Shown here: piece by piece, positions 53,793 to 64,000 of the stretch | Numbering within the stretch: the stretch's first letter is position 1 | How the letters are laid out: each line of letters starts with the position of its first letter | From: Macrothele yani | Taxonomy: Eukaryota; Arthropoda; Arachnida; Araneae; Macrothelidae | Reading direction: 5' to 3' | NCBI GenBank assembly: GCA_039090855.1 | Contig: CM077013.1 | Span: 138,591,240 to 138,655,239 of the forward strand | Length of the DNA stretch: 64,000 nt | Made by a program: the position numbers and the translations under genes | The notes under the pieces: generated by a model | The model's input: only the letters and a program-made list of their open reading frames with translations | The model's database searches: none | What the model was told of the DNA's origin: nothing

Positions 53793-55103
53793 CACAGTGC
53801 GTCAAATAATTTTTAAGACTGGGTCTGTAAAATGAAATAGAAATAAGAAATTATAATTTGTTTTGGTTTGTTATTCAAAATAAGTCCCTCCGGCTTCAAT
53901 ACACTTGTTACAGCGATTTAATGATTCGAATGCCTGTTCCAGTTCACTTTGCGGAATTGCGTCCAAAGCACACGTCGAAGCTGTTTGTATGGTCGAAATG
54001 TCATTAAAAAAAATCCACCCATTTAACGTTATTTTAAAGTTTTGGGAACAAAGAAAAGTCGCAGGGTGCTAAATCAGGCGAATACGGTGGATGATCAACA
54101 CACAGACGTTATTTTTCGCCAAAAATCTACGAACAAGAAGTGAGGTGTGACTGGGTGCATTATCGTGCAACAAACACCATCTGTTTTCATCTCGATATTC
54201 TGGACGAATGCGACAAATTCTGCCCATCAAATGCCTCAAAACATTTCAATAAAAACTCGCCAGTAATTGTTTGTCCACTTGGAACAAATTCTTTGTGGAT
54301 AATACCCTTACTAGCGAAGAATGTAATGAGCAATGTTTTGATTTTTGATGGAACTTTTCTTGTTTCTTGGCTTGTAGAGAGTTTTTGACTTCCACTCCGC
54401 AATTTGTCACTTTGTTTTAGGATCATATTGAAAACACCATGTTTCATCACCAGTAACAATCGATTTTAAGAAGTTTGGATCATTTTCAGTGGCTGAAATG
54501 ATGTCTCTGCAATGTGCTCTTCTCCTTGATTTTTGTTCATTGGTTAACGTGTGTGGAACAAATTTACCACAGACTTTTGTTTTGCCCAAATCTTCGTGCA
54601 GGATGGTTCGAATAGTTTCTTTGTTGATGTTTAAAGACTTTTCCATCATTCTTAGGGACGCACATCGATTGTTTGCCACGAAATCACGCACTTTTTCAAT
54701 AATCTTAGTTGTCCTAGACGAACTTGGTCTTCCGGTATGCTTATCATCTTCTAGCGTCTCTCTTCCGTCCAAAAACATTTATGCCACAGGAAAACATTTG
54801 AACTACTTAAACAAAACTCACCGTAAACTTGTTTCATCATTTGGTACGTTTCAGAGGCACTTTTACAAAGTTTCGCGTTAAATTTAACAACAGCCCTTTG
54901 TTCCATCTTAATAATTCAACATGAAAAAATTTGTACTTCTCTAATGAACGGCCGTTTCGTTTGAGTTACTTTAACAACTGCGCAGTACTTTTGGCAGAAA
55001 GCAAGCAGATGATCACGGTTTATAACGCATTCGCGATTACACTAGTGGCGTCACCGTAGGCTAAAATCTAGCGCCAGTCTTAAAAATTCTTTGACGCACT
55101 GTG
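53793..55103 (-). mobile_element. Mariner transposon with near-perfect ends
   Basis: CACAGTGCGTCAAA(T/G)AATTTTTAAGACTGG is inverted at the two ends, with TA duplicated at 53791-53792 and 55104-55105. The minus-strand transposase begins at about 54905 (MEQRAVVKFNAKLCKSASET). After a one-base shift it continues FLDGRETLEDDKHTGRPSSS, RTILHEDLGKTKVCGKFVPH and SIVTGDETWCFQYDPKTK (first Asp). Then come KTLLITFFASKGIIHKEFVP and WCLLHDNAPSHTS (second Asp), and after another shift YSPDLAPCDFSLFP (third Asp, D34D). Few lesions are present and the terminal repeats are about 97% identical, so it is comparatively young. Confidence 0.94.
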
Positions 55104-55189
55104 TATGCTAGATAAAGTCCCTAAAACATTTCGTAAGAAATACTTCATTCCGATAACAATAACCCCATACAGAACCAGGTGAAAAATAA

Positions 55190-56205
55190 TGTGTCAAAAT
55201 GAAATAGCCAAATCACCTCAATAGGGGGTACTTGTCACCCCCTCACAGCAATGCAGGCCTCACATCGATGTTTCATGCTGTTGATGACGGTATCCAGGAG
55301 CTCAGTATGTAGCAAAGACCATTATTCGCACAGAGCCGGTCTAAGACATTCCACCAGGCCTTGTGGAGGGAGGTTGAGGGCAGCAACATGTTTAAATAGA
55401 TCATTCCAGATATGCTCGATCGGATAAAGGTCTGGAGACCTGGCTGGCCAATCCATACGAACAATGGTGTTTTCTTGAAGACACTGTTCTACCACCGCCC
55501 TCGGAGAGGTAGAGCGTTACGGTCTTGTAGGAGGAAATTTTCTCTTATGACACCTGGGTAAGGACGGGCATAAAAGTGCAAGGAAATATCCGAATAGCGT
55601 TGAGAATTCTTGTTTCTTTCTTAGAAGGTAAGCACATAAAGGTATGTGTGTACACTTAACGAGATCCACCCCTAACCTGCAAGCTACCATACTGTAAGTG
55701 TGCCTTTCACGGGTCGTATAAGGATGAGTTTCTCTAGTTCTCTCTAGATCAGAGAACGCTTGGATCGCATTGCAAAGCAAACCTGGACTCATCTGTGAAG
55801 AGTAGTTATCACATTGATTTCAGTCCAATTCAAACGTTTCTCCTGTGATGGGGTTAAGGGGGCACGGAGAGTGCTAGTTGTCCAGCACAAAAACCTCTTA
55901 ATGAAGCATCCTGCTCACAGTGCAGAAGCAGATATCGCTGTTCCTGTAACCGCAGCCTGGGCGGATCGCAGTTGTGACGGGGTTGCTGTCCTGTTCCTCC
56001 GCACAGTTAGTCGGAGAAATTGGACATCTACCGATGGTGTAACTCATGGCCTTCCTTCGCTTTACCTTATGTGAAGCAGTTTCAGTGTTTTGACATTGAT
56101 TCCACAGTCTATCAGAGGCAGCCTCAAATGCAACCATCTTACAAATTTCACCTAACTTCGGCTCGCCTCTAGTTCTTCGAACGCTCTCTACCCCCTTCAA
56201 CTGTC
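55190..56205 (-). pseudogene. Degraded Tc1-like transposase
   Basis: The minus strand carries TDESRFALQCD-like wording (out of frame, about 55760), then TRERHTYSMV and, near 55460-55270, IVRMDWPARSPDLYPIEHIW and SMKHRCEACI. The N-terminal region (55898-56200) keeps only scraps. No terminal repeats were identified. It was probably a Tc1 element of a further subfamily. Confidence 0.7.
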
Positions 56206-56382
56206 AAATGATGTTTCGTAGTCATTATAAAAAATCGTCCTCAAAATTGTTTCTTTATAATCTGCAAGCAATGTGACTAACACCTCCGGAACAGCCTCTC
56301 TTATGCTGCGGCTCATTTACATAAACCGTTGCCATCACCTCTTATTTGCACACCACACCCAGATTACATTTCATATCATATA

Positions 56383-57463
56383 CACTATATTGACAAAAGT
56401 CACTGACATCTAGAAGAGAAACACATTATAGCATTTATTGACACAAATTAGTACGGTGTCGGTCCACCTTTGGCTTTAATGCATGCACTGACCCTTCGAG
56501 ACATGCTTTCGACAAGGTTTTGGAACACAGCGATAGGTATGCGCTTCTATTCAGTACATACTGCTGTCGCTAATTGTTGGCTTAGTAGTAGACCTTGGTT
56601 CCAAACTTCTTACGCGGCGCTCTAATTCATCCCCCACACAGCACAGAATATTTCGTATATGTTACAAGTACGTAGCAGTGAAACATTGAGACTTTTCAGA
56701 TACGTTGCGCAATGTAATAGTAATAATGTCTCAGAAACCTTACGGTTACGTCGAAATGTCCTTAACCGTTACATAACTTAGAGTGAAAGGTTTTTGTAAC
56801 TTCAACATACCAACTTCATGTTACTGTTACGTATTTGAAAGATATTTGTAACTTCGTTACGTTACTGTAACGTATTTGAAAAATATTTGTGACTATTATT
56901 ACTGTTACGTATTTACTACGTTGAACATTATAGTTTTAATAAACTTTGTAAAATCACAAAAAAATATTACACTCGATAGCTGTTTCAAAAGCAACGGTCG
57001 TATTACCTGCTGTATACATTTTCACAAGTTCAACGCGGTCCGCTGTCCATTGGGGTTTATATACTGATAACAAAAGAAATAAAAAACGGCCGGCCCTAAA
57101 TGAGGGTGTCGAATTTCTGTTATACATGTGGAAATACTATATTTTAGCGGAAAAAAAAAGAAAATCAAATTCGTCATTTCTCTAAATACCTACCAATATG
57201 AAATTCCTCGTTCAAGTGAAAAACACATACTTTTATAGTACACTAATACAACAACACAGCCATCTACTTAGATTTTATAAAATGTTTTTTTGAATTTATA
57301 AATAATAATCAAAACAAAACAATCACTCAACCTCACAGTGCGATATGATCGCGGTCAGCTGCAGGCTTGTTCTTATAACGTTTGCAGCTGTACCCGCGCA
57401 TCTTAAGAACGAAGCGGATCCGTTCACTTGCTTTTGAAAAGGTGTCCGGTGACTTATCATAGT
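56383..57463 (-). mobile_element. Tc1 element shell with replaced core (same family as 28160-29408)
   Basis: The terminus CACTATATTGACAAAAGTCA at 56383 and the following about 250 bp match the 3' end of the 28160 element (CTTTGGCTTTAATGCATGCA, CGAGACATGCTTTCGACAAG). The 5' end reappears at about 57328-57455 (ACCTCACAGTGCGATATG, CAGCTGTACCCGCG). The transposase middle is absent. In its place about 690 bp of unrelated sequence contains tandem TAACGTATTTGAAA(A/G)ATATTTG blocks. Confidence 0.82.
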
Positions 57464-57682
57464 TATCTACGTTTCGTAGATCTGTAATTCGTCTTTCACA
57501 AATACTGGGGATTTTATAGCTTTTCCTTAATTTATGGAAAGCAGTTTATAATTTATATTTCGTTAAAAGTATGCAGGTAAAAAAGAAAGCATTTCTATGC
57601 AACTTATTTTTTTACTTATCAAACAACACAAAATATCTAAGAATGCAAGTTTTGAAAAGCACAGTTAAATCATCAGTAACAA

Positions 57683-58360
57683 GTTAGTAAAATCATGCAA
57701 TGCATTGATTATAATACGCTTTCCAACATACCAGAAATCATTACTCAAGTTATGAGAATAATGGCTGTAGAATAAATCTCGGTCCTGTGCCCTGACCTTT
57801 GATTCCATTTCGATGATATTCAACAGAACCGGTTTGGTATACCTCCGAAATAACATGATAAAATGTTGTCGCAATCAAAGCATTTTTACGTAAGTTATGA
57901 TGCATAAGGGACAATGGAATAGATCCCGCTCCTGTATCCTAACCTTTAACCCCATTTCGTCCATTTTCAATAGAATTTGACCCCAGGCAAGACCCTACAA
58001 CATACTAACATTTCATCCAAATCGAAGCATTTTTACGTAAGTTATGATGCATAATGGCGATGGAAGTGATTCCGCTCCTATGTCCTGACCTTTGATCCCA
58101 TTTCTTCCATTTTCAATAAGGTTTGTCGCCTGGTGGTCCCCTACCACATACTAAAAGTTCAACGAAATCGAACCTTTTTTACGTTAGTTATGACGCATAA
58201 GAGTAGTGGAATGAATCCCGCTCTTATGTACTGACCTTTGACCCCATTTCGTTCACTTTAAATAGGGCTCCTTCCCAGGTGATCCCCTACCAGATACTAA
58301 AATTTCATCGAAATCGAACGATTGTTACGCGAGTTATCGTGCGGACCGACATACGCACAC
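57683..58360 (+). repeat. Minisatellite-bearing element, 5' part
   Basis: GTAAAATCATGCAATGCATT and ATACGCTTTCCAACAT start the element. Then come about four units of roughly 140 bp with CCTGACCTTTGA and TTTTTACG(T)AAGTTATGA. It stops at GTTATCGTGCGGACCGACAT where a different block begins. The matching right end lies at about 59848. Confidence 0.8.
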
Positions 58361-58736
58361 AACGCGTGACGTAATGAGGCAGATGGGAATCGCGACTATC
58401 TGCTTGCCGTAAGTGTGACGTCATAAAACTTTAATAGGATCCACACACAATGCGTGACGTAATGAGACAGATGGCGTGACCGCGCGCCAACATTCTCAAA
58501 GGCGAGATTATGACGTCATAAGATTTCTAAGCATTGGTAACATTAATGGAACAACGCCATCACTAAAAACGTTATAATTCGGGGTGGTTATTTAACCCAC
58601 TAAACGAATTCTCCTAAAGTAGAAATCAAGCTAAATCGATTTCTAGTACCAGAAAACGGTAGTTTGACTTTCATCAAAATTCTTAGAGCTGTTTTCAAAA
58701 TAAAATGTACATACATACATGCAAGAATTGCTACTT
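58357..58736. repeat. Short direct repeat block with TGACGTCA sites
   Basis: CACAACGCGTGACGTAATGA at 58357 recurs as CACAATGCGTGACGTAATGA at about 58447, each followed by GRCAGATGG. Two perfect TGACGTCA octamers lie at 58416-58423 and 58511-58518. Confidence 0.7.
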
Positions 58737-58739
58737 TAA

Positions 58740-59337
58740 GGTGGACGTCAAGTAATTTTGCTTCCTATACTTCCAATGGAAAAACTTCTGTACACATTTT
58801 CTTCACAATTAATGTGTTCCCAAGGATGAAAATTTGAACATCGATTAAAATATCTTCATTTTATAACTTGCAATACTTAATATTTTCTAAAACATAACCG
58901 TAATTATGCAATCCAACATTTTTTTGTCTACTGACGTCATGAAAATACAGGTCGCGCCATCTTTTTTCTGGACATTTAATGCGTTCACAAGGATGAAAAT
59001 TTGAACATAGATTAAAATAGCTTCATTTCATAACTTGGAATACTTAATATTTTCTAAACCATAACCGTAATTATGCAATCCAACTATTTTTTGTCCACTG
59101 ACGTCATCAAAGTACAGGTCGCGCTATCTTTTTCCTGGTTTCAACACCAAAGGAAAAGTGATTTGTAATATAATTATGGTTATGTTTTAGAAAATATTAA
59201 GTTTTCCAAGTTATAATATGAAGTTATTTTAATCGATGTTCAAATTTTCATCCTTGGAAACACATTAATTGTGAAGGAAATGTTCACAAAAGTTTTTCCA
59301 TTGTAAGTATAGGAAGCAAAATTACTTGACGTCCACC
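58740..59337. mobile_element. 600-bp MITE with ~160-bp arms and TTAA flanks
   Basis: GGTGGACGTCAAGTAATTTT at the left is complemented exactly by AAAATTACTTGACGTCCACC at the right. TTAA stands at 58736-58739 and 59338-59341. The arms continue through CTTCCAATGGAAAAAC and CCAAGGATGAAAATTTGA(A)C. The left arm is internally duplicated (about 58795-58960 and 58967-59125). Two TGACGTCA sites lie at 58932 and 59099. It is inserted between the two parts of a minisatellite element and related to 32687-33191. Confidence 0.9.
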
Positions 59338-59340
59338 TTA

Positions 59341-59848
59341 ATAATATGGGAAAAGGGGCAATGGAATGGATCGCAATTCTATGTCCTGACCTTTGACCAC
59401 ATTTCGTCCATTTTCAATAGGGTTCGTCCCCAGGTGGTCCCCTACTACATACTGAAATTTTATCGAAATCAAACCATTTTTACGCACGTTATGACGCATA
59501 AGGGCAATGGAATGCATCCCGATCTTATGTCCTGACCTTTGACCCCACTTCACCCATTTTGAATAGCGTTCGTCCCCAGGCGGTCTCCTACCACATAGTA
59601 AACTTTCATTGAAATCAAACCATATTTACGCAAGTTATGTCGCATAAGGGCAATGGAATGATCCCGCTGCTACGTCGTGACCTTTGACCCCATTTGTCAG
59701 ATTTTCAATAGGGTTCATCCTCCGGTGGTTCCCTACCACATACTAAAATTTCATCGAAATTGAACCATTTTTACGCCAGTTATCGTGCGGACGGACGGAC
59801 AAAGCTGGAGCATATACGCTTCTTCAACCTACGGTTGGAAAGCGTAAA
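59341..59848 (+). repeat. Minisatellite-bearing element, 3' part
   Basis: Three to four units (GGCAATGGAATGGATC, CCTGACCTTTGACC, TTTTTACGCACGTTATGACG) end in GACAAAGCTGGAGCATATAC, GCTTCTTCAACC and GTTGGAAAGCGTAAAA. This closes the element opened at 57683. Confidence 0.82.
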
Positions 59849-60397
59849 AAATCAACCCGAGTTATTATTTGAGTAACTTATTCGTAGCAGTATCTACTTT
59901 TTATTGAATTTGAACTTCCCGCTGTTCAGAAGAAACATGCTTGGAGAATGTGTTTGAAAACAAAAGTGGTACAGTACGTCCCAAAAGTATATAAACACTA
60001 TAAAAATGCAGTTCTCTAATGAACAAAACAGAATATGGCCATGTGTTTTAAAAAAAGTATAACAGAACATATGCGACTATCATTTAATAAAAAAAAAGTT
60101 ATTGTATATGACAATGGAACTTACAACGTAGTTATATGAAAACAATGACGGCAGGGGGTGTACCAAATGTATATAGGATACACGAAACAGCTGAAATATA
60201 AATAAACACGTGGTTCTCAGGAGCTTGTGGATTTTCCATTGTTTCGAATATGACCTTGTATATATGATCTTCAATAGAAAGCGCCAAAGTTTGAAGCATT
60301 TCAAGATCTAAAGTGGACCATGCAAGTTCTGTTGCGGTCTCCAGGTAAGTTACTGACGAATATTGCTGCCCTTTGGCATACACTTCGTGTTTGAATG
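59849..60397. other. Unassigned spacer
   Basis: A/T-rich sequence with no recognised feature. Confidence 0.4.
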
Positions 60398-60405
60398 CTC
60401 TATAC

Positions 60406-61559
60406 TAGTAGCCTCAAATTCACATGGATGGTTACAAAATAAATCGCCCTTTTCAAGTACATTATAATATATTGAATATAATATAAACAGTAATTCTTAC
60501 CAATGCCATCTTTATAAGTAACAAGTTTTTGGGATTTGAGAGATGAAATAAAGATTTTCCTTGAAAGTAAAGATCAAGACATCTCGCTTTTTGATGATTC
60601 AAAATTGCTTCATGATCTGGTATTCAGCACAGATATAACTGAATATTTAAAGGATTTAAATATCAAACTACAAGGCGAAAATAATGTAGTCATTGATATT
60701 ATTGATAACGTTAACGCATTTCAGAGGAAAGTTCAGCTTTGGGAAGCTCAGTTCAGTGCAGGAAATCTTGCTCACTTTCCCACTTTAAGAGCTTCAGCTG
60801 AAGGAGAAACTTTTTGTGAATGTTCTACGAAGATAACTATGTCAAAAGAGGATTTCAATAGGCGGTTTGAATGTTTCAAAGACATGGAAAATCTTTTCAA
60901 CATATTCAAGTCTCCATTTTCCTATAATGCTGACAACGCACCTGAAGAACTTTAGCTTAAAGTAATAGACTTTCAGTGTGATTCTTTAGTAAAAGAATTA
61001 AACAGTTGCAATCTTACAGAGTTTTACCAGTTAGTTTCAAAGCACAAGTACGCAAACATTCATAACCTAGCTGGGCGGGTTCTGTCTATGTTCGGAACAA
61101 TATACTCACGTGAACAGTTGTTTTCAAGAATGAACCAAGTAAAATGTCTTCAAAGGAATAGGTTAAGTGACAGTCACTTATGCTCACTTTTAAAAGTAGC
61201 ATGTTCAAAGGACATTATTCCAAATGTTGCTAAGTTAGTGACACAAAAGCGAGCCCAAGTTTCTGGTCAGAACAGGAAATATTTTCTGTACCGTGTTCAG
61301 TTGGTAAAATGCGATTGTTTTAAGAATTAAGTGAAAATAATTGTTACGTAAATGTGATTGTTTTCAGTGATTAATGAAGCATTTGTTTTTACTATTTACC
61401 GATAAATAGAAATAATGTTCCACTCTACTGCCAAGCCATTGGAGTACTTTTGTAAAGTTGATATTTATTCATAAGAAATTTATTAATATTCATGCGGCCC
61501 CCTAAATTCCTTCAAAACTGGAAAGTGGCCCTTTCAAAGGTCTGAGTTTGAGACCACTG
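60406..61559 (+). mobile_element. hAT transposon, internally deleted
   Basis: The ends TAGTAGCCTCAAATTCAC and GAGTTTGAGACCACTG are inverted, flanked by 8-bp duplications CTCTATAC (60398-60405) and CTCTACAC (61560-61567). Inside is one frame with a single TAG: WDLRDEIKIFLESKDQDISL, then EYLKDLNIKLQGENN and VQLWEAQF, and after the stop VIDFQCDS and SREQLFSRMNQVK..NRLSDSHL. This matches the C-terminal half of GTF2IRD2/ZBED5-type hAT transposases including the dimerisation domain. The BED finger and the upstream catalytic half are missing. Confidence 0.9.
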
Positions 61560-61569
61560 CTCTACACGT

Positions 61570-61905
61570 TCTCGATTGGGTTCAAGTCCGGAATGAGTGG
61601 TGACTAGTCAGTACGGACACATTTCCTCTGTTTAGGTAGGATTTTGAAGAAAAGGAGGTATGGATGGACGCGTTGCCATGCTGAAATACCCAGCTGTGTC
61701 ACCCAAAAAGTTCACTGAAACGTATCAAATGAGTTTCTAGTGTCTTCATATATTTCGAGTTTTGTCGTCCAACCAAAGATGTTAAAGAGGCTTGGCCATT
61801 GTGTGAAAGGGCCGTCCACACCGTAACAGATCCACCGCAGTGTTGCCTGTTAAAAAATATGTAAAAATAAATTCTTCCCTTATACGACATGTGCATAGTG
61901 CCCAC
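61570..61905 (-). pseudogene. Tc3-like transposase fragment
   Basis: The minus-strand frame at 61699-61905 includes GGSVTVWTALSHNGQASLTS, then LVGRQNSKYMKTLETHL and FSELFG. Beyond a stop come WVFQHGNASIHTS (second Asp region, Asp changed to Gly) and LIPDLNPIEN. It is a catalytic-domain middle only and lies directly against the hAT target duplication. Confidence 0.75.
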
Positions 61906-62656
61906 TGCAACTTTCTTTCTCCGTGAGGTTTTAAGGGAGGATTTTACGCTAGCCTAAAAGCCCACCTTTAGGCTAACTGAGGCTTTGGCTAACCTTTCTT
62001 CGTGAGGCTTCACGAGTGGCGGTTTTTGAGCCATTTTGCGTGTGTACCATACAGCCACTTTTTTTAACATGTCTGAATACGGTATTCTTTGATATTTTCA
62101 ACTAGGGGGCCTTAGTTACTGTAGTACAGACATTTTCTGGGACGAAGCCATTCTCTCTATCCGCCTGCCGTAACGGGAACTTGCTGCACGTGACCTTTTC
62201 GAACGAGATTTTGGTGGGTGCGGTTCACCACGGGCTAGAATACGATAAATCATATTTTTACAACGATTTAGTACTTCAGCAATTTAATTTACAAACTCAC
62301 CTTGCAACTTCAAGCTGAATGTTTTAGCAACCTCATGACCTGATAGCTGCGAAGCTTTAGGCACTTTCTTTCTCAGCAAAACTGAACTCTTTGACCTTAC
62401 AGCTACCTCCTTGTTCGCCCCAAACCTACGACACTAACTACGCATTTACAAATTGCATAATATTGTGGTCTTCTATAAATATTTGGGACGTCTGTTTTTC
62501 AGGCAACTCTCTCCCTTCTTCAGTTAGTCGCCATTGTTAAAGCTCTTTCATTAAGTAAGCAATCAAGAAGGCTAGATATTAATTATCCCTCTAAATAAAT
62601 TTGAATAACAGACATGAAGCAAAAACAACTAAATGACTTCGAATAAAAAAAACTAC
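61906..62656. other. Unassigned spacer
   Basis: No gene is recognised. There are repeated GGCTAAC / GCTTTGGCTAACC-like words at about 61950-62000. Confidence 0.4.
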
Positions 62657-62700
62657 TTTTAATAACAAATGTGCAGGTTCACTCACATTTGTTATTAAAA
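62657..62700. repeat. Perfect 17-bp hairpin
   Basis: TTTTAATAACAAATGTG at 62657-62673 is exactly complemented at 62684-62700, with a 10-bp loop. It lies immediately before the first recognisable codons of the LINE fragment. Confidence 0.85.
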
Positions 62701-63621
62701 ATGATCACTCAGACAAGACAAAATGGATTATTTCATCTACCTACCAAGAACTTGAGCAACATTCTAATGTGTATGAAACCAGAGATCTATTTCAAGAAGT
62801 CAAGCGGCTAACAGGACATTTTCAACCTCGATCCCTACGTGGTAAAATTGAAGCCGGTGGAACTATCACAGAAAAACAGCGAAGTCAAAAGAGGTGTCGA
62901 CAATACTGTGAAAAACTCATGAAGATAGCCCTGATCTAGAAGAGCCATCCGAACAACGGGGAAAGCTAGAACCGGAAATATTAAAAAAGCGAAATAGAGG
63001 AGGGTGCATTTGCTAAGCTGAACCCAAAAATTAGCTGGATGTGATGGTGTGTTACAGAAATGTTAAAATCGACTGGCGAGCACAGTGTGACAATAATTCA
63101 CCAAATATAATGTAAGATTCTGAACGATGAGAAGCAACCACCCGAGTAGACAGTCGTTATTCATCCCAATTCATAAAAAAGCGAGCAAGAAATCTGTGAC
63201 AATTACAGAACCATAGCACTAATCAGTCACGCAAGCAAGATTACGTTGTATGTAATAAAATAAAGCTTAAAACCCTATCTTTTACCACAGATCTCGCAAA
63301 AACAATCAGGTTTCGTTCCAGGCCGGGAAACAAGGGATCAACTCATGAATTTAAGACATATGGTTGAATAATTCTATGAACACACTGTACCAGCTATTTT
63401 CTGTTTCCTAGATTACTCAAAAGGCATTTTATTCCGTTAAAAGGGGTCCGCTCTGACGAGTTCTTAGAGAGATGGCCATACCTGGACATCTTATCTCCTT
63501 AATTAAGTCACTCTACAACGCTAATAAAGCCTCAGTCACAATTAATGGTGAAACGTTTGACACATTCTGCGTGGGAAAGGGAGTTCGCCAGAGATGTATT
63601 CTCTCACTATACTTTTTAATA
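62700..63621 (+). pseudogene. LINE reverse transcriptase, truncated and cut by Tc1
   Basis: It opens with WIISSTYQELEQHSNVYETR, LFQEVKRLTGHFQ and EKQRSQKRCRQYCEKLMK, the linker before reverse transcriptase. It then degrades and resumes QSGFVPGRETRDQLMNLRHM, FCFLDYSKAF (motif A) and MAIPGHLISLIKSLYNANKA. ETFDTFCVGKGVRQRCILSL is motif B, with Gly changed to Arg in RQG. Motif C is lost where the Tc1 element starts at 63624. The clade is uncertain among endonuclease-bearing non-LTR elements. Confidence 0.8.
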
Positions 63622-63623
63622 TA

Positions 63624-64000
63624 CACGGTCGAGTCACATTGTGACCACCAACTAATATCCAGAGTAACGTAACGCAGACAGCAGCTAGACGGGCTGGGAG
63701 TGACTCAGTTAGGTGCTGGAAGGTGTTCACAGGTATGTGGAGCCATGCTGACTGCAGTACATCTGACAGCTACCGGAGGGTGCGTGGTGAACTTTCATAG
63801 AGCGAACAACACGATCGAAGTGGTCCCACAGATGCTAAATTGGGTTTACTTCTGGGGAATTAGGGTGTCAGGGAAGTACTTTGAAGTATTCATCTTGCTC
63901 TTCCAACCACTCTCGGACATTTCTAGTTATGTGGCACGTTGCATTGTTGTGCTGGAAGATCCCATGCGCCCCGGGGAAGACAATCAGCATGTATAGTTGT
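63624..64000 (-). mobile_element. Tc1-like element, right end, cut by the window edge
   Basis: It starts CACGGTCGAGTCACATTGTG after TA (63622-63623), the same terminus as the element at 50279-51442. The minus-strand transposase end reads MNTFQHLTESLPARLAAVCV, and farther in GWKSKMNTSK-like sequence has lost its frame. It is inserted into the LINE reverse transcriptase between motifs B and C. The remainder lies outside the window. Confidence 0.85.

Noticed and set aside
1..64000. Endogenous virus, LTR retrotransposon or bacterial contamination
   Set aside because: I saw no protease, integrase or capsid wording, no long terminal direct repeats and no bacterial gene organisation.

Overview
This window is eukaryotic, AT-rich and almost entirely repetitive. 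The only host gene I can support is on the minus strand: the first two coding exons of an ELOVL-type very-long-chain fatty acid elongase (35894-35994 and 15729-15919). They are separated by one intron of about 20 kb. The exon junction keeps the reading frame and the splice sites are canonical. Together with mariner, Tc1, RTE, Helitron and tRNA-derived SINE families, this suggests an arthropod, possibly a chelicerate. The species assignment is inference only.

Layout. 1-2544: a dispersed repeat, a tandem array with a three-unit higher-order period, and a Tc1 fragment. 3244-12013: three RTE-clade LINE copies in minus, plus, minus order, joined through (TA)n tracts. 12025-15700: LINE, mariner and Helitron remnants. 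15729-35994: the elongase exons and their intron. The intron holds a terminal-inverted-repeat (TIR) transposon, several tRNA-derived SINEs, a 7-kb L1/Tx1-type LINE nested inside one SINE, a Tc1 element, a TTAA-flanked miniature inverted-repeat transposon (MITE), a fold-back element, another long-TIR MITE and a mariner. 36085-42225: a second copy of the tandem-array repeat, a TIR transposon, an old RTE holding a SINE, a Tc1 element, and a Helitron that keeps the end of its helicase. 42550-46403: diverged SINEs, one split by a 1-kb fold-back element and one split by unidentified sequence. 47260-52647: a minisatellite element, a 5'-truncated RTE with a long open frame, an inverted-repeat element and two abutting Tc1 elements. 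53793-64000: a mariner, degraded Tc1 copies, a minisatellite element split by a MITE, a hAT element, and a LINE cut by another Tc1.

No transposase or LINE frame in the window is fully intact. The best preserved are the RTE copy at 48745-49725 and the LINE at 20158-27193, whose few frameshifts lie mostly in or beside homopolymer runs. The genes do not form a pathway. The organising theme is nested insertion within and around one host gene, which lets insertion order be read at several sites: LINE into SINE, fold-back into SINE, MITE into minisatellite element, Tc1 into LINE, and TTAA-MITE into dispersed repeat.
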